From Paraburkholderia sp. SOS3 (GTDB taxonomy: Bacteria > Pseudomonadota > Gammaproteobacteria > Burkholderiales > Burkholderiaceae): a DNA stretch of 64,000 bases. Location of the stretch: the NCBI RefSeq assembly GCF_001922345.1, contig NZ_CP018811.1, forward strand, positions 3,286,001 to 3,350,000, written 5' to 3'. The notes under the pieces were generated by a model. That model saw only the letters and a list, made by a program, of their open reading frames with translations, was not told the origin of the DNA and did no database searches. Of the stretch, positions 27,902 through 37,583 are shown in pieces. The number at the start of each line of letters is the position of its first letter. The first letter of the stretch is position 1. A program made the position numbers and the translations under genes.

Positions 27902-29050
27902 TTAAAGCGATTCGGTCAGCATGCGCCGGTAGTCGTCGGCGCTCGCAAGGCGCGGGTTCGTCTTGTGGCAATGGTCGGCCAATGCGCCTGCAACGACCTT
28001 ATCGAACACGCTCGCGTCGACGCCCATCTGCGCGAGGCCGGTCGGCAGGCCAAGGCGCGCGGTCATGTCATGGACCGCCTGCGCGAGATCCGCGTTTTCC
28101 GGCAGGCCCATGACGCGCCGCATGCGCGCATAGCGATGATTCGCGATCACGCTGTCCGCGCTTTCGTTAAAGCGCAGCACGGCCGGCAACACGACCGCGT
28201 TCAGCGTGCCGTGATGCAGCGACGTGCGCCCGCCGACCGCGACGCCGCCAAGCGGATGCGACAGCGAATGCACACAGCCAAGCCCTTTCTGGAACGCCAT
28301 GGCGCCCTGCATCGATGCGCTCATCATATTGAGCCGCGCATCGCGATCGCTGCCGTCCGCGGTGGCGCGCTCGATATGGGCCCACGCGCGTTCGAGCCCG
28401 TCGAGCGCGATGCCGTCGGCCGGCGGATTGAACGCCGCCGACAGAAACGTCTCGATGCAATGCGCGATCGCGTCCATGCCGGTCGCGGCGGTCAGCGCGG
28501 GCGGCAAGCCGAGCGTGAGGCCGGGGTCGCAGATCGCCGCCTTCGGCAGCAGATGCCACGAATGGAAGCCAACCTTGCGGCCGTCGTCGAGAATCACGAT
28601 CGCGCCGCGCGCAACCTCGCTGCCGGTGCCGGCCGTCGTCGGCACGGCGATGAGCGGCGCACATGCCGACGTGATCCTGTCGCTGCCGCCTTCGATCGTC
28701 GCGTAATGCCTGAGCGGGCCCGGATGCGCGACGGCAATCGCGACGCCCTTCGCGAGATCGATCGACGAACCGCCGCCGACCGCGATCAGTCCATCGCACC
28801 GTGCTTCGCGATAACGTTCGGCCGCTGCATGCACCATCGCTTCAGTCGGATTCGACGGCGTCTCGTCGAACACGGGCGCAGCGCCGAGCTTCGCCGCATC
28901 GAGCACGCGCTCGACGAGCCCCGCCGCGACGACACCCTTGTCCGAGACGACGAGCGGCTGCCGTATGCCCGCGCGTGCGCACTCGGCCGGCAATGGCGCG
29001 AGCGCATCGTATCCAAGATGAATGTGGGTCAGGTAGTAGATGTAGGCCAT
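27902..29050 (-). CDS. Iron-containing alcohol dehydrogenase
   Basis: NAD-dependent, group III (Fe) alcohol dehydrogenase of 382 residues. The nucleotide-binding GGGSSIDLAKG and TTAGTGSEVA are present. The metal-binding region GMDAIAHCIETF, HSLSHPLGG and HHGTLNAVVLP supplies the aspartate and three histidines. Members act on butanol, 1,3-propanediol, lactaldehyde or maleylacetate, and this one cannot be placed exactly. GAGGAGCG supports the start. It precedes the phosphatase gene by 63 bases on the same strand, so the two may be co-transcribed. Confidence 0.9.
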   Translation of the reverse strand: MAYIYYLTHIHLGYDALAPLPAECARAGIRQPLVVSDKGVVAAGLVERVLDAAKLGAAPVFDETPSNPTEAMVHAAAERYREARCDGLIAVGGGSSIDLAKGVAIAVAHPGPLRHYATIEGGSDRITSACAPLIAVPTTAGTGSEVARGAIVILDDGRKVGFHSWHLLPKAAICDPGLTLGLPPALTAATGMDAIAHCIETFLSAAFNPPADGIALDGLERAWAHIERATADGSDRDARLNMMSASMQGAMAFQKGLGCVHSLSHPLGGVAVGGRTSLHHGTLNAVVLPAVLRFNESADSVIANHRYARMRRVMGLPENADLAQAVHDMTARLGLPTGLAQMGVDASVFDKVVAGALADHCHKTNPRLASADDYRRMLTESL

Positions 29051-29239
29051 GTCGGGACGCTCCTCGATGCTCGTTCTGATGACCGACCCGGTTCGGCCAG
29101 ACGCGGAACCGGGACGGATGCCTGATGCACGTCGATAGACGTTGATGCAACCTGCACGAACAGACGCGGCGCGACGCGTGTTCCGTCAGACGAGCGTGGC
29201 GCGGCGGCCGACGTTCAGTCTACTGCGCTCCACTGCGTC

Positions 29240-29770
29240 CTACTGCCCCGGACGCTCGACGAATTCGAACGGCAGTCCGCGCCGGCGCATCCATTCGCCG
29301 AGCGCCTGCCCCGTGCCCGCGCGCCACGGCCGCAACTTGGCCGGCTCGACGAGGCGGTATTCGAGCAATTCCGGCGACAGCGCGATCGTTCCATGTGCAC
29401 GCACGTGATACGCGATGATCAACTCGTTCTTGCGTATGAATTCATAGACGCCGACGAGCTCGACCGTGTCGGCGACCAGCGACGTCTCTTCTTTCACTTC
29501 ACGCGCGATTCCCTGCTCCGGCGTTTCGCCGTTTTCGAGGAAGCCCGTGATCAGCGCGAACATCCCTTCGGGCCATGCTGCGTTGCGCGCGAGCAGAATG
29601 CGGCCCTCGTATTCGACGATCGCCGCCACCACGGGCAGCGGATTGTTCCAGTGCACATAACCGCAGCCGTCGGCCGGACAGCTCTGGCGAATGCGGCCGC
29701 CCTCGTGTTCGGGATCGGTGCGTTCGGTGAGCGGCGTGGCGCAGCGGGGGCAAAAACGGTAGTCGGTCAT
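29240..29770 (-). CDS. Nudix hydrolase with N-terminal zinc ribbon
   Basis: Hydrolyses a nucleoside-diphosphate-linked compound. The 176 residues begin with a four-cysteine zinc ribbon (CPRC near residue 7 and two further cysteines near 31-36) like NudC. The Nudix box is GFLENGETPEQGIAREVKEET. It is shorter than NudC, which has about 257 residues and an extra N-terminal domain, so NADH pyrophosphatase or mRNA decapping activity is not assured. Start at 29770; the stop is 62 bases before the threonine aldolase region on the other side. Confidence 0.85.
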   Translation of the reverse strand: MTDYRFCPRCATPLTERTDPEHEGGRIRQSCPADGCGYVHWNNPLPVVAAIVEYEGRILLARNAAWPEGMFALITGFLENGETPEQGIAREVKEETSLVADTVELVGVYEFIRKNELIIAYHVRAHGTIALSPELLEYRLVEPAKLRPWRAGTGQALGEWMRRRGLPFEFVERPGQ

Positions 29771-29832
29771 GACGAGGCGGGGTGGGGGTTCGATGGTTTG
29801 CGCTGCCGGGCTGTGCTAGCCGGTTGCGGGCG

Positions 29833-30867
29833 TCACGCGTGCGTACATAGCTGACGCACGTCGGCGGCGAAGCGCTCGACCGTCTCCGGCTGCGTATCCC
29901 ACGCACACATCAGACGGCAACCGCCCGCGCCGATGAACTCATAGAACCTCCAGCCGCGGTTGCGCATCGCTTTCGCGGCGTGCGCCGGCAGTTGCGCAAA
30001 CACCGCATTCGATTGCGACGGGAACATGATGGAGACGCCCGGAATGTCAGCGAGACGCGTCTGCATCAGGCGCGCCATCGCATTCGCATGGCGCGCGTTG
30101 CGCAGCCACACGTCGTGATCGAGCAGACCGAGCCACGGCGCCGAGATAAAGCGCATCTTCGAGGCAAGCTGACCTGCCTGCTTCAGCCGATACGCGAAAT
30201 CTTCGGCGAGCGCGCGGTCGAAAAATACAACCGCCTCGCCAACCGGCAAACCGTTTTTCGTGCCGCCGAAGCACAACACATCGACACCGGCGCGCCACGT
30301 GATTTCGGACGGATGCACGTCGAGCGCGGCAACCGCATTGGCAAAGCGCGCGCCATCCATATGCACCTTCAGATGCCGGCGCTTCGCGATCGCCGCGATG
30401 GCGCGCACTTCTTCGACGCTATAGACGGTGCCGACCTCGGTCGATTGCGTGAGCGTGACGACCTTCGGTTTCGGATAGTGGATGTCCGCGCGGCGCGTGA
30501 CGACCGCTTCGATTGCATCGGGCGTGAGCTTGCCGTTCACGCCGGGCGCGGTCAGCAGCTTCGAGCCGTTCGAAAAGAATTCGGGGCCGCCGCATTCGTC
30601 GGTTTCGATATGCGCGAGTTCGTGGCAGATCACCGAGTGATACGACTGGCACAGCGAAGCGAGCGCGAGCGAATTGGCCGCCGTGCCGTTGAAGACGAAA
30701 AACACTTCGCAGTCGGTCTGAAACAGGTCGCGCAGACGGTCGCAGACGCGCTGCGTCCAGGAGTCGTCGCCGTAAGCGGGCTCGTGGCCGCTGCCGTTGG
30801 CGGCGATCAGCGCCTCGAGCGCCTCGGGGCAGATGCCGGCGTAGTTGTCCGACGCGAAATGTTGCAT
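29833..30867 (-). CDS. ltaE: Low-specificity L-threonine aldolase
   Basis: PLP enzyme splitting L-threonine or allo-threonine into glycine and acetaldehyde. The 344 residues show the N-terminal SDNYAGICPEAL, FVFNGTAANSLAL, the aspartate and arginine of HMDGARFANA, and the PLP lysine in CFGGTKNGLP. These are the family hallmarks. AGGCGG lies just before the ATG. The region to the next gene upstream is 149 bases. Confidence 0.92.
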   Translation of the reverse strand: MQHFASDNYAGICPEALEALIAANGSGHEPAYGDDSWTQRVCDRLRDLFQTDCEVFFVFNGTAANSLALASLCQSYHSVICHELAHIETDECGGPEFFSNGSKLLTAPGVNGKLTPDAIEAVVTRRADIHYPKPKVVTLTQSTEVGTVYSVEEVRAIAAIAKRRHLKVHMDGARFANAVAALDVHPSEITWRAGVDVLCFGGTKNGLPVGEAVVFFDRALAEDFAYRLKQAGQLASKMRFISAPWLGLLDHDVWLRNARHANAMARLMQTRLADIPGVSIMFPSQSNAVFAQLPAHAAKAMRNRGWRFYEFIGAGGCRLMCAWDTQPETVERFAADVRQLCTHA

Positions 30868-31016
30868 GGCCGCCTGTCGCGCGGTGGCTGCCGCGCGGTA
30901 TGAAGTAGGGAAGCCGACATTCTAGTGCGCGGGCGGGGATCTGTTTGGAGACGATGAAAACGCGGGATGCGCAGATGGGGCGCGATTTTGCGCCCGCCGC
31001 TTGTGCCCTCGCACGC

Positions 31017-32282
31017 TCACCTCGGTCTTGCGAGGCTCACCGCGACCAGACCGGCCGCGCCGGCAAGCAGCGCGCCGGCCGCGAGCCACAAGGCGATCGT
31101 GAACGAGCCCGTACGCGCGGCGATCGGTGCGGCGATCAGCGGCCCGACGATCTGGCCCAGACCGTAGGCGGCCGTCGCATACCCCATGAGCCCGGCCGCA
31201 TCGTTGCCGTGCAGTCGCCGCGCCTCGCGCATCGCGAACAGCGTGATCGCGGTGAACGGCAAGCCGATCAGCACGCTGCCGAACGCAAAACCACCCGCGC
31301 TCGGCCAGACGATGCCCGATGCGATGCCGAGCGCCTGCAACACATAGCAGGCGGCGAGCAGCGTCCGGTTGTCCCAGTGCGCGGGCAGGCGCGCCCCGGT
31401 GAGCGCGCCTGCCATCAGCGCGACGCCGAACATCGGCCAGAACAGATCGGGCCACGCAGAACCCGGCAACGCGGCGCGCGCGATAACGGGCAGGAAGGTC
31501 GCGGTGATGATGTAGCCGAATCCCGGGATGCCGTAGAGGATGACGAGCCACCAGGCGTCGGCGCGATGCGCTCTGCGCGCCATCGCGGCGGCGGTGCTTT
31601 CGTTTTCGGGTGACGGTGGGCTCGTGCGGGCGGCGCCGTGATCGTCGGTCTTCGATGCCGGCGCTGCCCGTGCCGTTGAATGAGCGGCGCGGTCACGAGG
31701 AGCGAACACACGCCACACGAGCGCGGTCAGGACCGCGGACACGATGCCGAAGCCGATCCACCCTGCCGTCGCGCCATACCCGCCCGCGACGCTGACGAAC
31801 AACCCGGTCCCGACGATACCGAAACCCGGGCCCGTATAGATGAGTCCGCCCCACGCGCTTTCGCCCAGTTCGGCGAGCCGGCGCAGCCCCCATTGCGACG
31901 CGAACACGAAGGTCCACGCACTCGCGATTCCTGCGACAAACCGCACGGCACACCACAGCGCGAGGCCGTCGACGATGCCCATCGCCAGCACCAGCAGCGC
32001 GGTCGCGCCAAGCCCGCAGCGCACGACACGCGCCGCATCGACGCGCAACGCCGCGCAGCTGAGCGCGCCGATGAAATAGCCGGCGTAGTTCGCCGACGCA
32101 AGCCAGCCGCCCTGCCTGATATCGAGCACGCCGCTTTTGAGCATCAGCGGCAGCAGCGGCGTGAACGCGAAGCGGCCGACACCGAGCGCGACCGCGAGCG
32201 TGACCATGCACGCGAACGCCGCACGCCGGGCCGCGGCGGGCCCGGCGCGCAGGTCGAGCGCAGCGCGTGTCAGGTCGTTCAT
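31017..32282 (-). CDS. YbfB/YjiJ-family MFS transporter
   Basis: Inner-membrane transporter of 421 residues with about twelve hydrophobic helices. The opening ALGVGRFAFTPLLPLML and GGWLASANYAGYFIGAL are characteristic of the YbfB branch. A hydrophilic Ala/Ser/Glu-rich loop of about 40 residues (DRAAHSTARAAPASK...) separates the two halves. Substrate unknown. The start at 32282 is chosen because earlier in-frame codons encode an Arg/Pro-rich non-membrane stretch. The divergent LysR-type regulator next door likely controls it. Confidence 0.85.
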   Translation of the reverse strand: MNDLTRAALDLRAGPAAARRAAFACMVTLAVALGVGRFAFTPLLPLMLKSGVLDIRQGGWLASANYAGYFIGALSCAALRVDAARVVRCGLGATALLVLAMGIVDGLALWCAVRFVAGIASAWTFVFASQWGLRRLAELGESAWGGLIYTGPGFGIVGTGLFVSVAGGYGATAGWIGFGIVSAVLTALVWRVFAPRDRAAHSTARAAPASKTDDHGAARTSPPSPENESTAAAMARRAHRADAWWLVILYGIPGFGYIITATFLPVIARAALPGSAWPDLFWPMFGVALMAGALTGARLPAHWDNRTLLAACYVLQALGIASGIVWPSAGGFAFGSVLIGLPFTAITLFAMREARRLHGNDAAGLMGYATAAYGLGQIVGPLIAAPIAARTGSFTIALWLAAGALLAGAAGLVAVSLARPR

Positions 32283-32410
32283 AGGCTGAAGACGGGGGAA
32301 GCGGCGTTCACGGTGTCCGCGAGCGTTCGGACGTTCCGGTGCCGGCATGCTCGGGTGCGCGGACGTCCGCACCGAGAGCAACCGATAAACGACATCTTAA
32401 TTGACCTTCC

Positions 32411-32443
32411 TGATCCCAAAAAATGAATTATATTGATCCAAAC
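32411..32443. promoter_or_regulatory. Direct repeats in the MFS/LysR divergent promoter
   Basis: TGATCCCAAA (32411-32420) and TGATCCAAA (32434-32442) recur at 23 bp in an AT-rich stretch between the divergent genes. LysR regulators usually bind such places, but the repeats do not clearly form a T-N11-A palindrome. Confidence 0.35.
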
Positions 32444-32473
32444 CATCACCTGAAGAGAACGGCTGGAGAACTC

Positions 32474-33403
32474 ATGGACCTCGCCGCATTGACGATCTTT
32501 CGCGCCGTGGTACGCGAAAACGGTGTGACGCGCGCGGCTGCAAAGCTGAACCGCGTGCAGTCGAACGTGACCACGCGCATCAAGCAACTCGAAGAGCAGC
32601 TCGGCACCGACCTTTTCATCCGCGACGGCCGGCGGCTCGTGCTGACGCCGGCCGGCGAAACGCTGCTGCCCTACGCGGAGCGTCTGCTCGCGCTCGCCGA
32701 CGAAGCGCGCCACGCGGTGCGCGAGAATCGGCCGAGCGGACGATTGCGTCTAGGCACGATGGAAAGCGTAGCCGCCACGCGGATGCCGGAACTGCTCGCC
32801 AGGTATCACCAGACCTGGCCCGACGTGTCGCTCGAACTCGAAACGGGCACGACCGGACGGCTGATCGAACGCGTGCGCGAGTTCGAAGTGGATGCCGCAC
32901 TGGTCGCGACGCCGCTCGACATCGCCGCATCGCTTGGCGAACAGTTCGACGTCGTGCCGGTGTTTCGCGAGGAACTGGTGATGCTGACGCCGCGCGAACA
33001 CCCGCCGATCGGACATGCGCGCGATATCGCGTTGTCGACGTTGATCGCATTCGAACGCGGTTGCGCCTATCGCAGCTATGTCGAGAAGTGGTACCACGAA
33101 CACGGCATGCAGCCGACCCGCGTGCTCGAACTGGGCTCGTATCATGCGATCGTCGCATGCGTCGCCGCGGGCGCGGGCGTAGCCGTCGCGCCGCGTTCGG
33201 TGCTGGAACTGCAGCCCGAGATGAGCAACATCGCCGTTCACTCGCTCGGCGATCTGGGAACGATCGACACGCTGCTCGTCTGGCGGCGCGGGCATTTTTC
33301 GTCCGCGCTCAACGCGTTGCGGGACATGCTGCTCGAGCGGAGCAACCTGAAGGCGCAGAAGGCTGGGGCGGCCGATGAGAACGGGGCGTTGGAAGCCGCT
33401 TAG
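32474..33403 (+). CDS. LysR-family transcriptional regulator
   Basis: DNA-binding regulator of 309 residues. The N-terminal winged helix-turn-helix (about 1-60) has ENGVTRAAAKLNRVQSNVTT and LFIRDGRRLVLTPAG, and a ligand-binding domain fills about 90-300. It is most like the branch that regulates efflux or YbfB-type transporters. The divergent MFS gene is the expected target, with typical LysR autoregulation. Start ATG at 32474 with GGAGAA before it. The ATG 51 bases upstream lacks a binding site. Confidence 0.92.
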   Translation: MDLAALTIFRAVVRENGVTRAAAKLNRVQSNVTTRIKQLEEQLGTDLFIRDGRRLVLTPAGETLLPYAERLLALADEARHAVRENRPSGRLRLGTMESVAATRMPELLARYHQTWPDVSLELETGTTGRLIERVREFEVDAALVATPLDIAASLGEQFDVVPVFREELVMLTPREHPPIGHARDIALSTLIAFERGCAYRSYVEKWYHEHGMQPTRVLELGSYHAIVACVAAGAGVAVAPRSVLELQPEMSNIAVHSLGDLGTIDTLLVWRRGHFSSALNALRDMLLERSNLKAQKAGAADENGALEAA

Positions 33404-33411
33404 ACGTTTTT

Positions 33412-33448
33412 TCTTATCAAATCCGCTCCGATCTTATCAACGGAGCGG
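33412..33448 (+). promoter_or_regulatory. Interleaved direct and inverted repeats over the fic start
   Basis: TCTTATCAA occurs at 33412-33420 and 33432-33440, exactly 20 bp apart. CCGCTCCG (33423-33430) and CGGAGCGG (33441-33448) form a perfect inverted repeat. The right arm contains the GGAG that would be the ribosome site of the TTG start at 33451. This could be an operator, an RNA hairpin hiding the ribosome site, or a lysR terminator with a weak T-run. Confidence 0.6.
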
Positions 33449-33450
33449 TT

Positions 33451-34791
33451 TTGCCGAACACCACGCTTCTCACCGACATTCTGGCGTACGTCGAAAGCGT
33501 GCAAACCGACGCTTCTCCGGCGGAGATTACCGACCGCGTCGGCATGTCCCGGCCGACGGTCAACCGCGCGCTGGCGAAGCTGGTCGCAGACGGCCGCCTC
33601 GTGATGTCGGGCTCGGGCCGCTCCACCCGTTATCGGCTGCCATCCCGCGCAGAGTCGATCCAGCGACCGGTGCAGACAGTCGCGCGAGCCCTGCAATGGA
33701 GCCCGCAGAGCCAGACGCTCATCGCCACGCTCCCGGCGCCGCTTGGAGAGCGTACTCCGGTCGCGTACCAGCGAGCGTTCGTCGATGCCTACGAGCCGAA
33801 TGTCTCGAGCTTGCTGCCCTCGGCACTTGCCGAGGAGTTGCATGCCGCGGGCCGCCTCCACGGACAGCAGCCTGCGGGCACCTATTTACGCAAGGTTCTC
33901 GAGCAGCTTCTTATCGATCTGTCGTGGCACTCTTCACGTCTCGAAGGCAACCGCAAGAGCTTGCTCGACACACGCGAGCTTTTCGAACGGGGTCGATCGG
34001 CACATGACGATCCCGACGCCACGATGCTTCTGAACCATAAGGAAGCGATCGAGTTTCTCGCGGACGCCGTTCCGACCGACGGGATGATCGTCCCCATTGT
34101 CCGTAACCTGCAAAGCGTGCTTAAGCAGGGCTTGCTCCACGACGACACGGACCTGGGCGCCATACGGCACAAAATTGTTCATATCCAGGATTCTGTCTAT
34201 CTGCCTGCCCAGATGCCGTCCCTGCTCGAGGAGATGCTGGAGATCATCGTCGGGAAAGCACGCAGGACGCAAAATCCAGTCGAAGCGGCCTTCTTCCTGT
34301 GGGTCAACCTTGCTTATTTGCAGCCATTCGTGGACGGCAACAAGCGCACCAGCCGTCTTGCCGCCAATATGCCGCTTCTGCTCGCGAACTGCGCGCCGCT
34401 GTCATTCCTCGACGTGACCCAAGCCGATTATGCGGAGGCGATGCTCGGCGTCTACGAGCAAACCAGCGCCGCAATGGCGGTGGACCTATTCGCGTGGACC
34501 TATAGACGGTCAATCGCGAAATATCGGGTAATCGAACAGGCGATGGGGGTGCAGGACCCGCTGCGGGTTCGTCTGCGCGAAAAGCTCAATGACGCCATCC
34601 AGCAGATCGTCTATCACGGCAACACGCTGGCTTCGACGCTTGCAAGCCTGAGCCTCGAGCCTGACGACGTGAGCCCCTTCAAAACGATGCTTGAACACGA
34701 GCTGAAGATATTGGCCGTTCATAACTGCGCCCGCTACCGGCTGCCGCTCAGGAAGACGCGGGAGTGGATCGATGCGGGCCGCCCCTGCTGA
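33451..34791 (+). CDS. Fic-family protein with N-terminal winged helix and Gln in place of the catalytic His
   Basis: Fic domains transfer AMP or other phosphate groups to proteins. The 446 residues have a winged helix at about 5-62 (MSRPTVNRALAKL), an inhibitory-type helix motif SSRLEGN (161-167), and the Fic core motif QPFVDGNKRTSR at 291-302. The classical motif is HPFx[D/E]GN[G/K]RxxR. Here residue 291 is Gln (codon CAG, 34321-34323), one base from His. A Gln version is known to me from some Fic subfamilies, so this may be an established variant rather than a lesion. Start TTG is the first possible one in this frame. The gene sits between core genes and may be acquired. Confidence 0.87.
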   Translation: MPNTTLLTDILAYVESVQTDASPAEITDRVGMSRPTVNRALAKLVADGRLVMSGSGRSTRYRLPSRAESIQRPVQTVARALQWSPQSQTLIATLPAPLGERTPVAYQRAFVDAYEPNVSSLLPSALAEELHAAGRLHGQQPAGTYLRKVLEQLLIDLSWHSSRLEGNRKSLLDTRELFERGRSAHDDPDATMLLNHKEAIEFLADAVPTDGMIVPIVRNLQSVLKQGLLHDDTDLGAIRHKIVHIQDSVYLPAQMPSLLEEMLEIIVGKARRTQNPVEAAFFLWVNLAYLQPFVDGNKRTSRLAANMPLLLANCAPLSFLDVTQADYAEAMLGVYEQTSAAMAVDLFAWTYRRSIAKYRVIEQAMGVQDPLRVRLREKLNDAIQQIVYHGNTLASTLASLSLEPDDVSPFKTMLEHELKILAVHNCARYRLPLRKTREWIDAGRPC

Positions 34792-34903
34792 ACGGCCCCA
34801 TGACCTCCGGCACAAGCGGCTGAAGCGAAAACCCAAAAGTTGGACACGAAAGTCGGACACCAATGGGCGACGAGTCGACAAGCAGTGAGTCAACAAGCGA
34901 GTG

Positions 34904-34927
34904 GCGACTTTACGCGCGTAAAGTCGC
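34904..34927. repeat. 24-bp perfect palindrome between fic and alaS
   Basis: A completely self-complementary 24-mer. The left arm starts GCGACTTTA and the centre is CGCGCG. It lies between converging genes without an adjacent T-run. Just upstream, two imperfect 15-base repeats containing GTCRACAAGC occur (34875-34904). Confidence 0.85.
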
Positions 34928-34958
34928 GTGAGGCTAGCGCATCACAACTAACTGCGCT

Positions 34959-37583
34959 TTACAGCTGGGCTTCGACCCAACCCTTGACACCCGCCAGCGC
35001 TGCCGGCAAGTTGGCCGGCTCGGTGCCGCCGGCCTGAGCCATGTCCGGACGGCCACCGCCCTTGCCGCCAACCTGCTGCGCGACGAAGTTGACGAGCTCG
35101 CCCGCCTTCACTTTCCTGCTCGCCTCCGACGTCACGCCCGCGATCAGGCTGACCTTGCCGCCCTCGACCGACGCGAGCACGATCGCCGCGCTCTTCAGCT
35201 TGTCCTTGAGCTTGTCGACCGTTTCGCGCAGCGTCTTCACGTCCGCGCCTTCGAGCGTCGCGGCCAGCACGTGCACGCCGCCCACTTCGATCGCCTGCCC
35301 GGCCAGTTCGTCGCCCTGACTCGATGCGAGCTTCGACTTCAGTGCGCCTAGTTCCTTTTCGAGCGACTTCACCTGGTCCTGCACCTGTGCAATGCGTTGC
35401 GCGAGCTCCGACGGCTGCGCTTTTAGCGCCCCTGCGGCCGCATTGATGCGTGCGTCGAGTTCCTGCACATAGCGCACGGCGTTGTCGCCGGTAATCGCCT
35501 CGACCCGGCGGATGCCGGCCGCGACTCCGCCTTCCATCACGATCTTGAAGAGCCCGATATCGCCGGTGCGCTGCACGTGCGTGCCGCCGCACAGCTCGCG
35601 CGAGAAACCGAGATCGAGCACACGCACTTCGTCGCCGTATTTTTCGCCGAAGAGGGCCATCGCGCCGCCCTTCACCGCTTCGTCGAACGGCATCACGCGG
35701 ATGACGCCCGGCGCGTTCGCGAGCACCTCCGCATTGACGATCGTTTCGACGCGGCGGATTTCGTCGTCCGTCATCGGCGCGTTGTGCGCGAAGTCGAAGC
35801 GCGTCTTGTCGGCATCGACGAGCGAACCCTTCTGCTGCACGTGGCCGCCGAGCACTTCGCGCAGCGCCTTGTGCATCAGGTGCGTTGCCGAGTGGTTGCG
35901 CGCGGTGCGCGCGCGCCGGATCGCGTCGATTTCCGCCTTCACCACGTCGCCCACCTTGAGCGTGCCCTGTTCGAGCTCGCCGTGATGACCGATCACGTCT
36001 GCCTGCACCTTCTGCGTGTCGCCGACGGCGAAGCGCACGCTTGCGTTCGCCAGCAGGCCCTGGTCGCCGATCTGGCCGCCCGATTCCGCGTAGAACGGCG
36101 TGTGATCGAGCACGACCACTGCCTGCTGTCCCTTCGCGACTTCGTTGACCGACACGCCGTCGACATACAGCGCGATGACCTTCGCGTCGTCGAACACGAT
36201 CTCTTCGTAGCCGTGGAACGTGGTCTTCGCACCCGAGTATTCGAGACCCTGCGCCATCTTGAACTTGCCGGCCGCGCGGGCCTGCTCGCGCTGTCGCGCC
36301 ATCGCTTCGTCGAATGCCGGTTCGTCGACCGTGACGCCGCGTTCACGGCACACGTCCGCGGTCAGATCGAGCGGGAAGCCATACGTGTCGTGCAACTTGA
36401 ACGCGAGCTCGCCGTCGAGCGTTTTAACCGATTTCGAGTTCAGATCGGCCAGCGCGTTCTCGAGAATCGACATGCCGTGTTCGATCGTCTCGAAGAAACG
36501 CTCTTCTTCCTGACGCAGCACGTCTGTCACGCGCGTTTCGGCTTCCTTGAGCTCCGGATAGGCGCCGCCCATCTGCGCGACGAGGTCCGCCACGAGCTTA
36601 TGGAAGAACGCGCCCTTGCGGCCGAGCTTGTAGCCGTGGCGGATTGCGCGCCGCACGATGCGGCGCAGCACGTAGCCACGGCCCTCGTTGCCCGGAATCA
36701 CGCCATCGACGATCAGGAACGAGCATGCGCGAATATGGTCTGCAATGACTTTCAGCGAGTTGTTCGTGAGGTCGGCAACGCCGGTTTCGCGCCCCGCGGC
36801 CGAGATCAGCGCCTGGAACAGATCGATTTCGTAGTTGCTGTGCACGTGCTGCAGCACGGCTGCAATCCGCTCGAGGCCCATGCCGGTATCGACGCAGGGC
36901 TTCGGCAGCGGCGTCATGTTGCCCTGCGCGTCGCGGTTGAACTGCATGAACACGAGATTCCAGATCTCGATGTAGCGATCGCCGTCTTCTTCGGGCGATC
37001 CCGGCGGGCCACCCCAGACGTCCGGGCCGTGGTCGTAGAAAATTTCCGAGCACGGGCCGCACGGACCGGTATCGGCCATTTGCCAGAAGTTGTCCGACGC
37101 ATAGCGCGCGCCCTTGTTGTCGCCGATGCGGATGATGCGTTCGGTCGGCACGCCGATGTCGTTCGCCCAGATGCCGTACGCTTCGTCGTCTTCCTGGTAG
37201 ACGGTGACCCACAGCTTGTCTTTCGGCAACTGGTAGACGGTGGTGAGCAGCTCCCACGCGTAGTGGATCGCGTCGCGCTTGAAATAGTCGCCGAACGAGA
37301 AGTTGCCGAGCATCTCGAAGAACGTATGGTGACGCGCGGTGTATCCGACGTTCTCGAGGTCGTTGTGCTTGCCACCCGCGCGTACGCTGCGCTGCGCCGT
37401 CGTGGCGCGCGAGTACGGACGCTTTTCGGCGCCGAGGAACACGTCCTTGAACTGAACCATGCCCGAGTTCGTGAAGAGCAGCGTCGGGTCGTTGCCCGGC
37501 ACGAGGCTCGACGAACGGACGATCGTGTGGCCCTTCGATTCGAAGAACTTGAGGAATTTCTCGCGGATTTCGGCGGCTTTCAT
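34959..37583 (-). CDS. alaS: Alanyl-tRNA synthetase
   Basis: Charges tRNA-Ala. The 874 residues equal the usual AlaS length. The class II core has [15 protein letters not shown] and [16 protein letters not shown]. An editing domain has [11 protein letters not shown] and CGGTHV, and a C-terminal C-Ala domain ends [15 protein letters not shown]. The start [11 protein letters not shown] matches the family. An ATG nine codons upstream is not conserved-looking. It ends near a palindrome and converges on fic. Confidence 0.97.
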   Translation of the reverse strand: MKAAEIREKFLKFFESKGHTIVRSSSLVPGNDPTLLFTNSGMVQFKDVFLGAEKRPYSRATTAQRSVRAGGKHNDLENVGYTARHHTFFEMLGNFSFGDYFKRDAIHYAWELLTTVYQLPKDKLWVTVYQEDDEAYGIWANDIGVPTERIIRIGDNKGARYASDNFWQMADTGPCGPCSEIFYDHGPDVWGGPPGSPEEDGDRYIEIWNLVFMQFNRDAQGNMTPLPKPCVDTGMGLERIAAVLQHVHSNYEIDLFQALISAAGRETGVADLTNNSLKVIADHIRACSFLIVDGVIPGNEGRGYVLRRIVRRAIRHGYKLGRKGAFFHKLVADLVAQMGGAYPELKEAETRVTDVLRQEEERFFETIEHGMSILENALADLNSKSVKTLDGELAFKLHDTYGFPLDLTADVCRERGVTVDEPAFDEAMARQREQARAAGKFKMAQGLEYSGAKTTFHGYEEIVFDDAKVIALYVDGVSVNEVAKGQQAVVVLDHTPFYAESGGQIGDQGLLANASVRFAVGDTQKVQADVIGHHGELEQGTLKVGDVVKAEIDAIRRARTARNHSATHLMHKALREVLGGHVQQKGSLVDADKTRFDFAHNAPMTDDEIRRVETIVNAEVLANAPGVIRVMPFDEAVKGGAMALFGEKYGDEVRVLDLGFSRELCGGTHVQRTGDIGLFKIVMEGGVAAGIRRVEAITGDNAVRYVQELDARINAAAGALKAQPSELAQRIAQVQDQVKSLEKELGALKSKLASSQGDELAGQAIEVGGVHVLAATLEGADVKTLRETVDKLKDKLKSAAIVLASVEGGKVSLIAGVTSEASRKVKAGELVNFVAQQVGGKGGGRPDMAQAGGTEPANLPAALAGVKGWVEAQL

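Noticed and set aside
33423..33452. Inverted repeat as a simple lysR terminator
   Set aside because: The T-run is only four bases and overlaps the fic start, so a regulatory role is as likely; kept as a finding.
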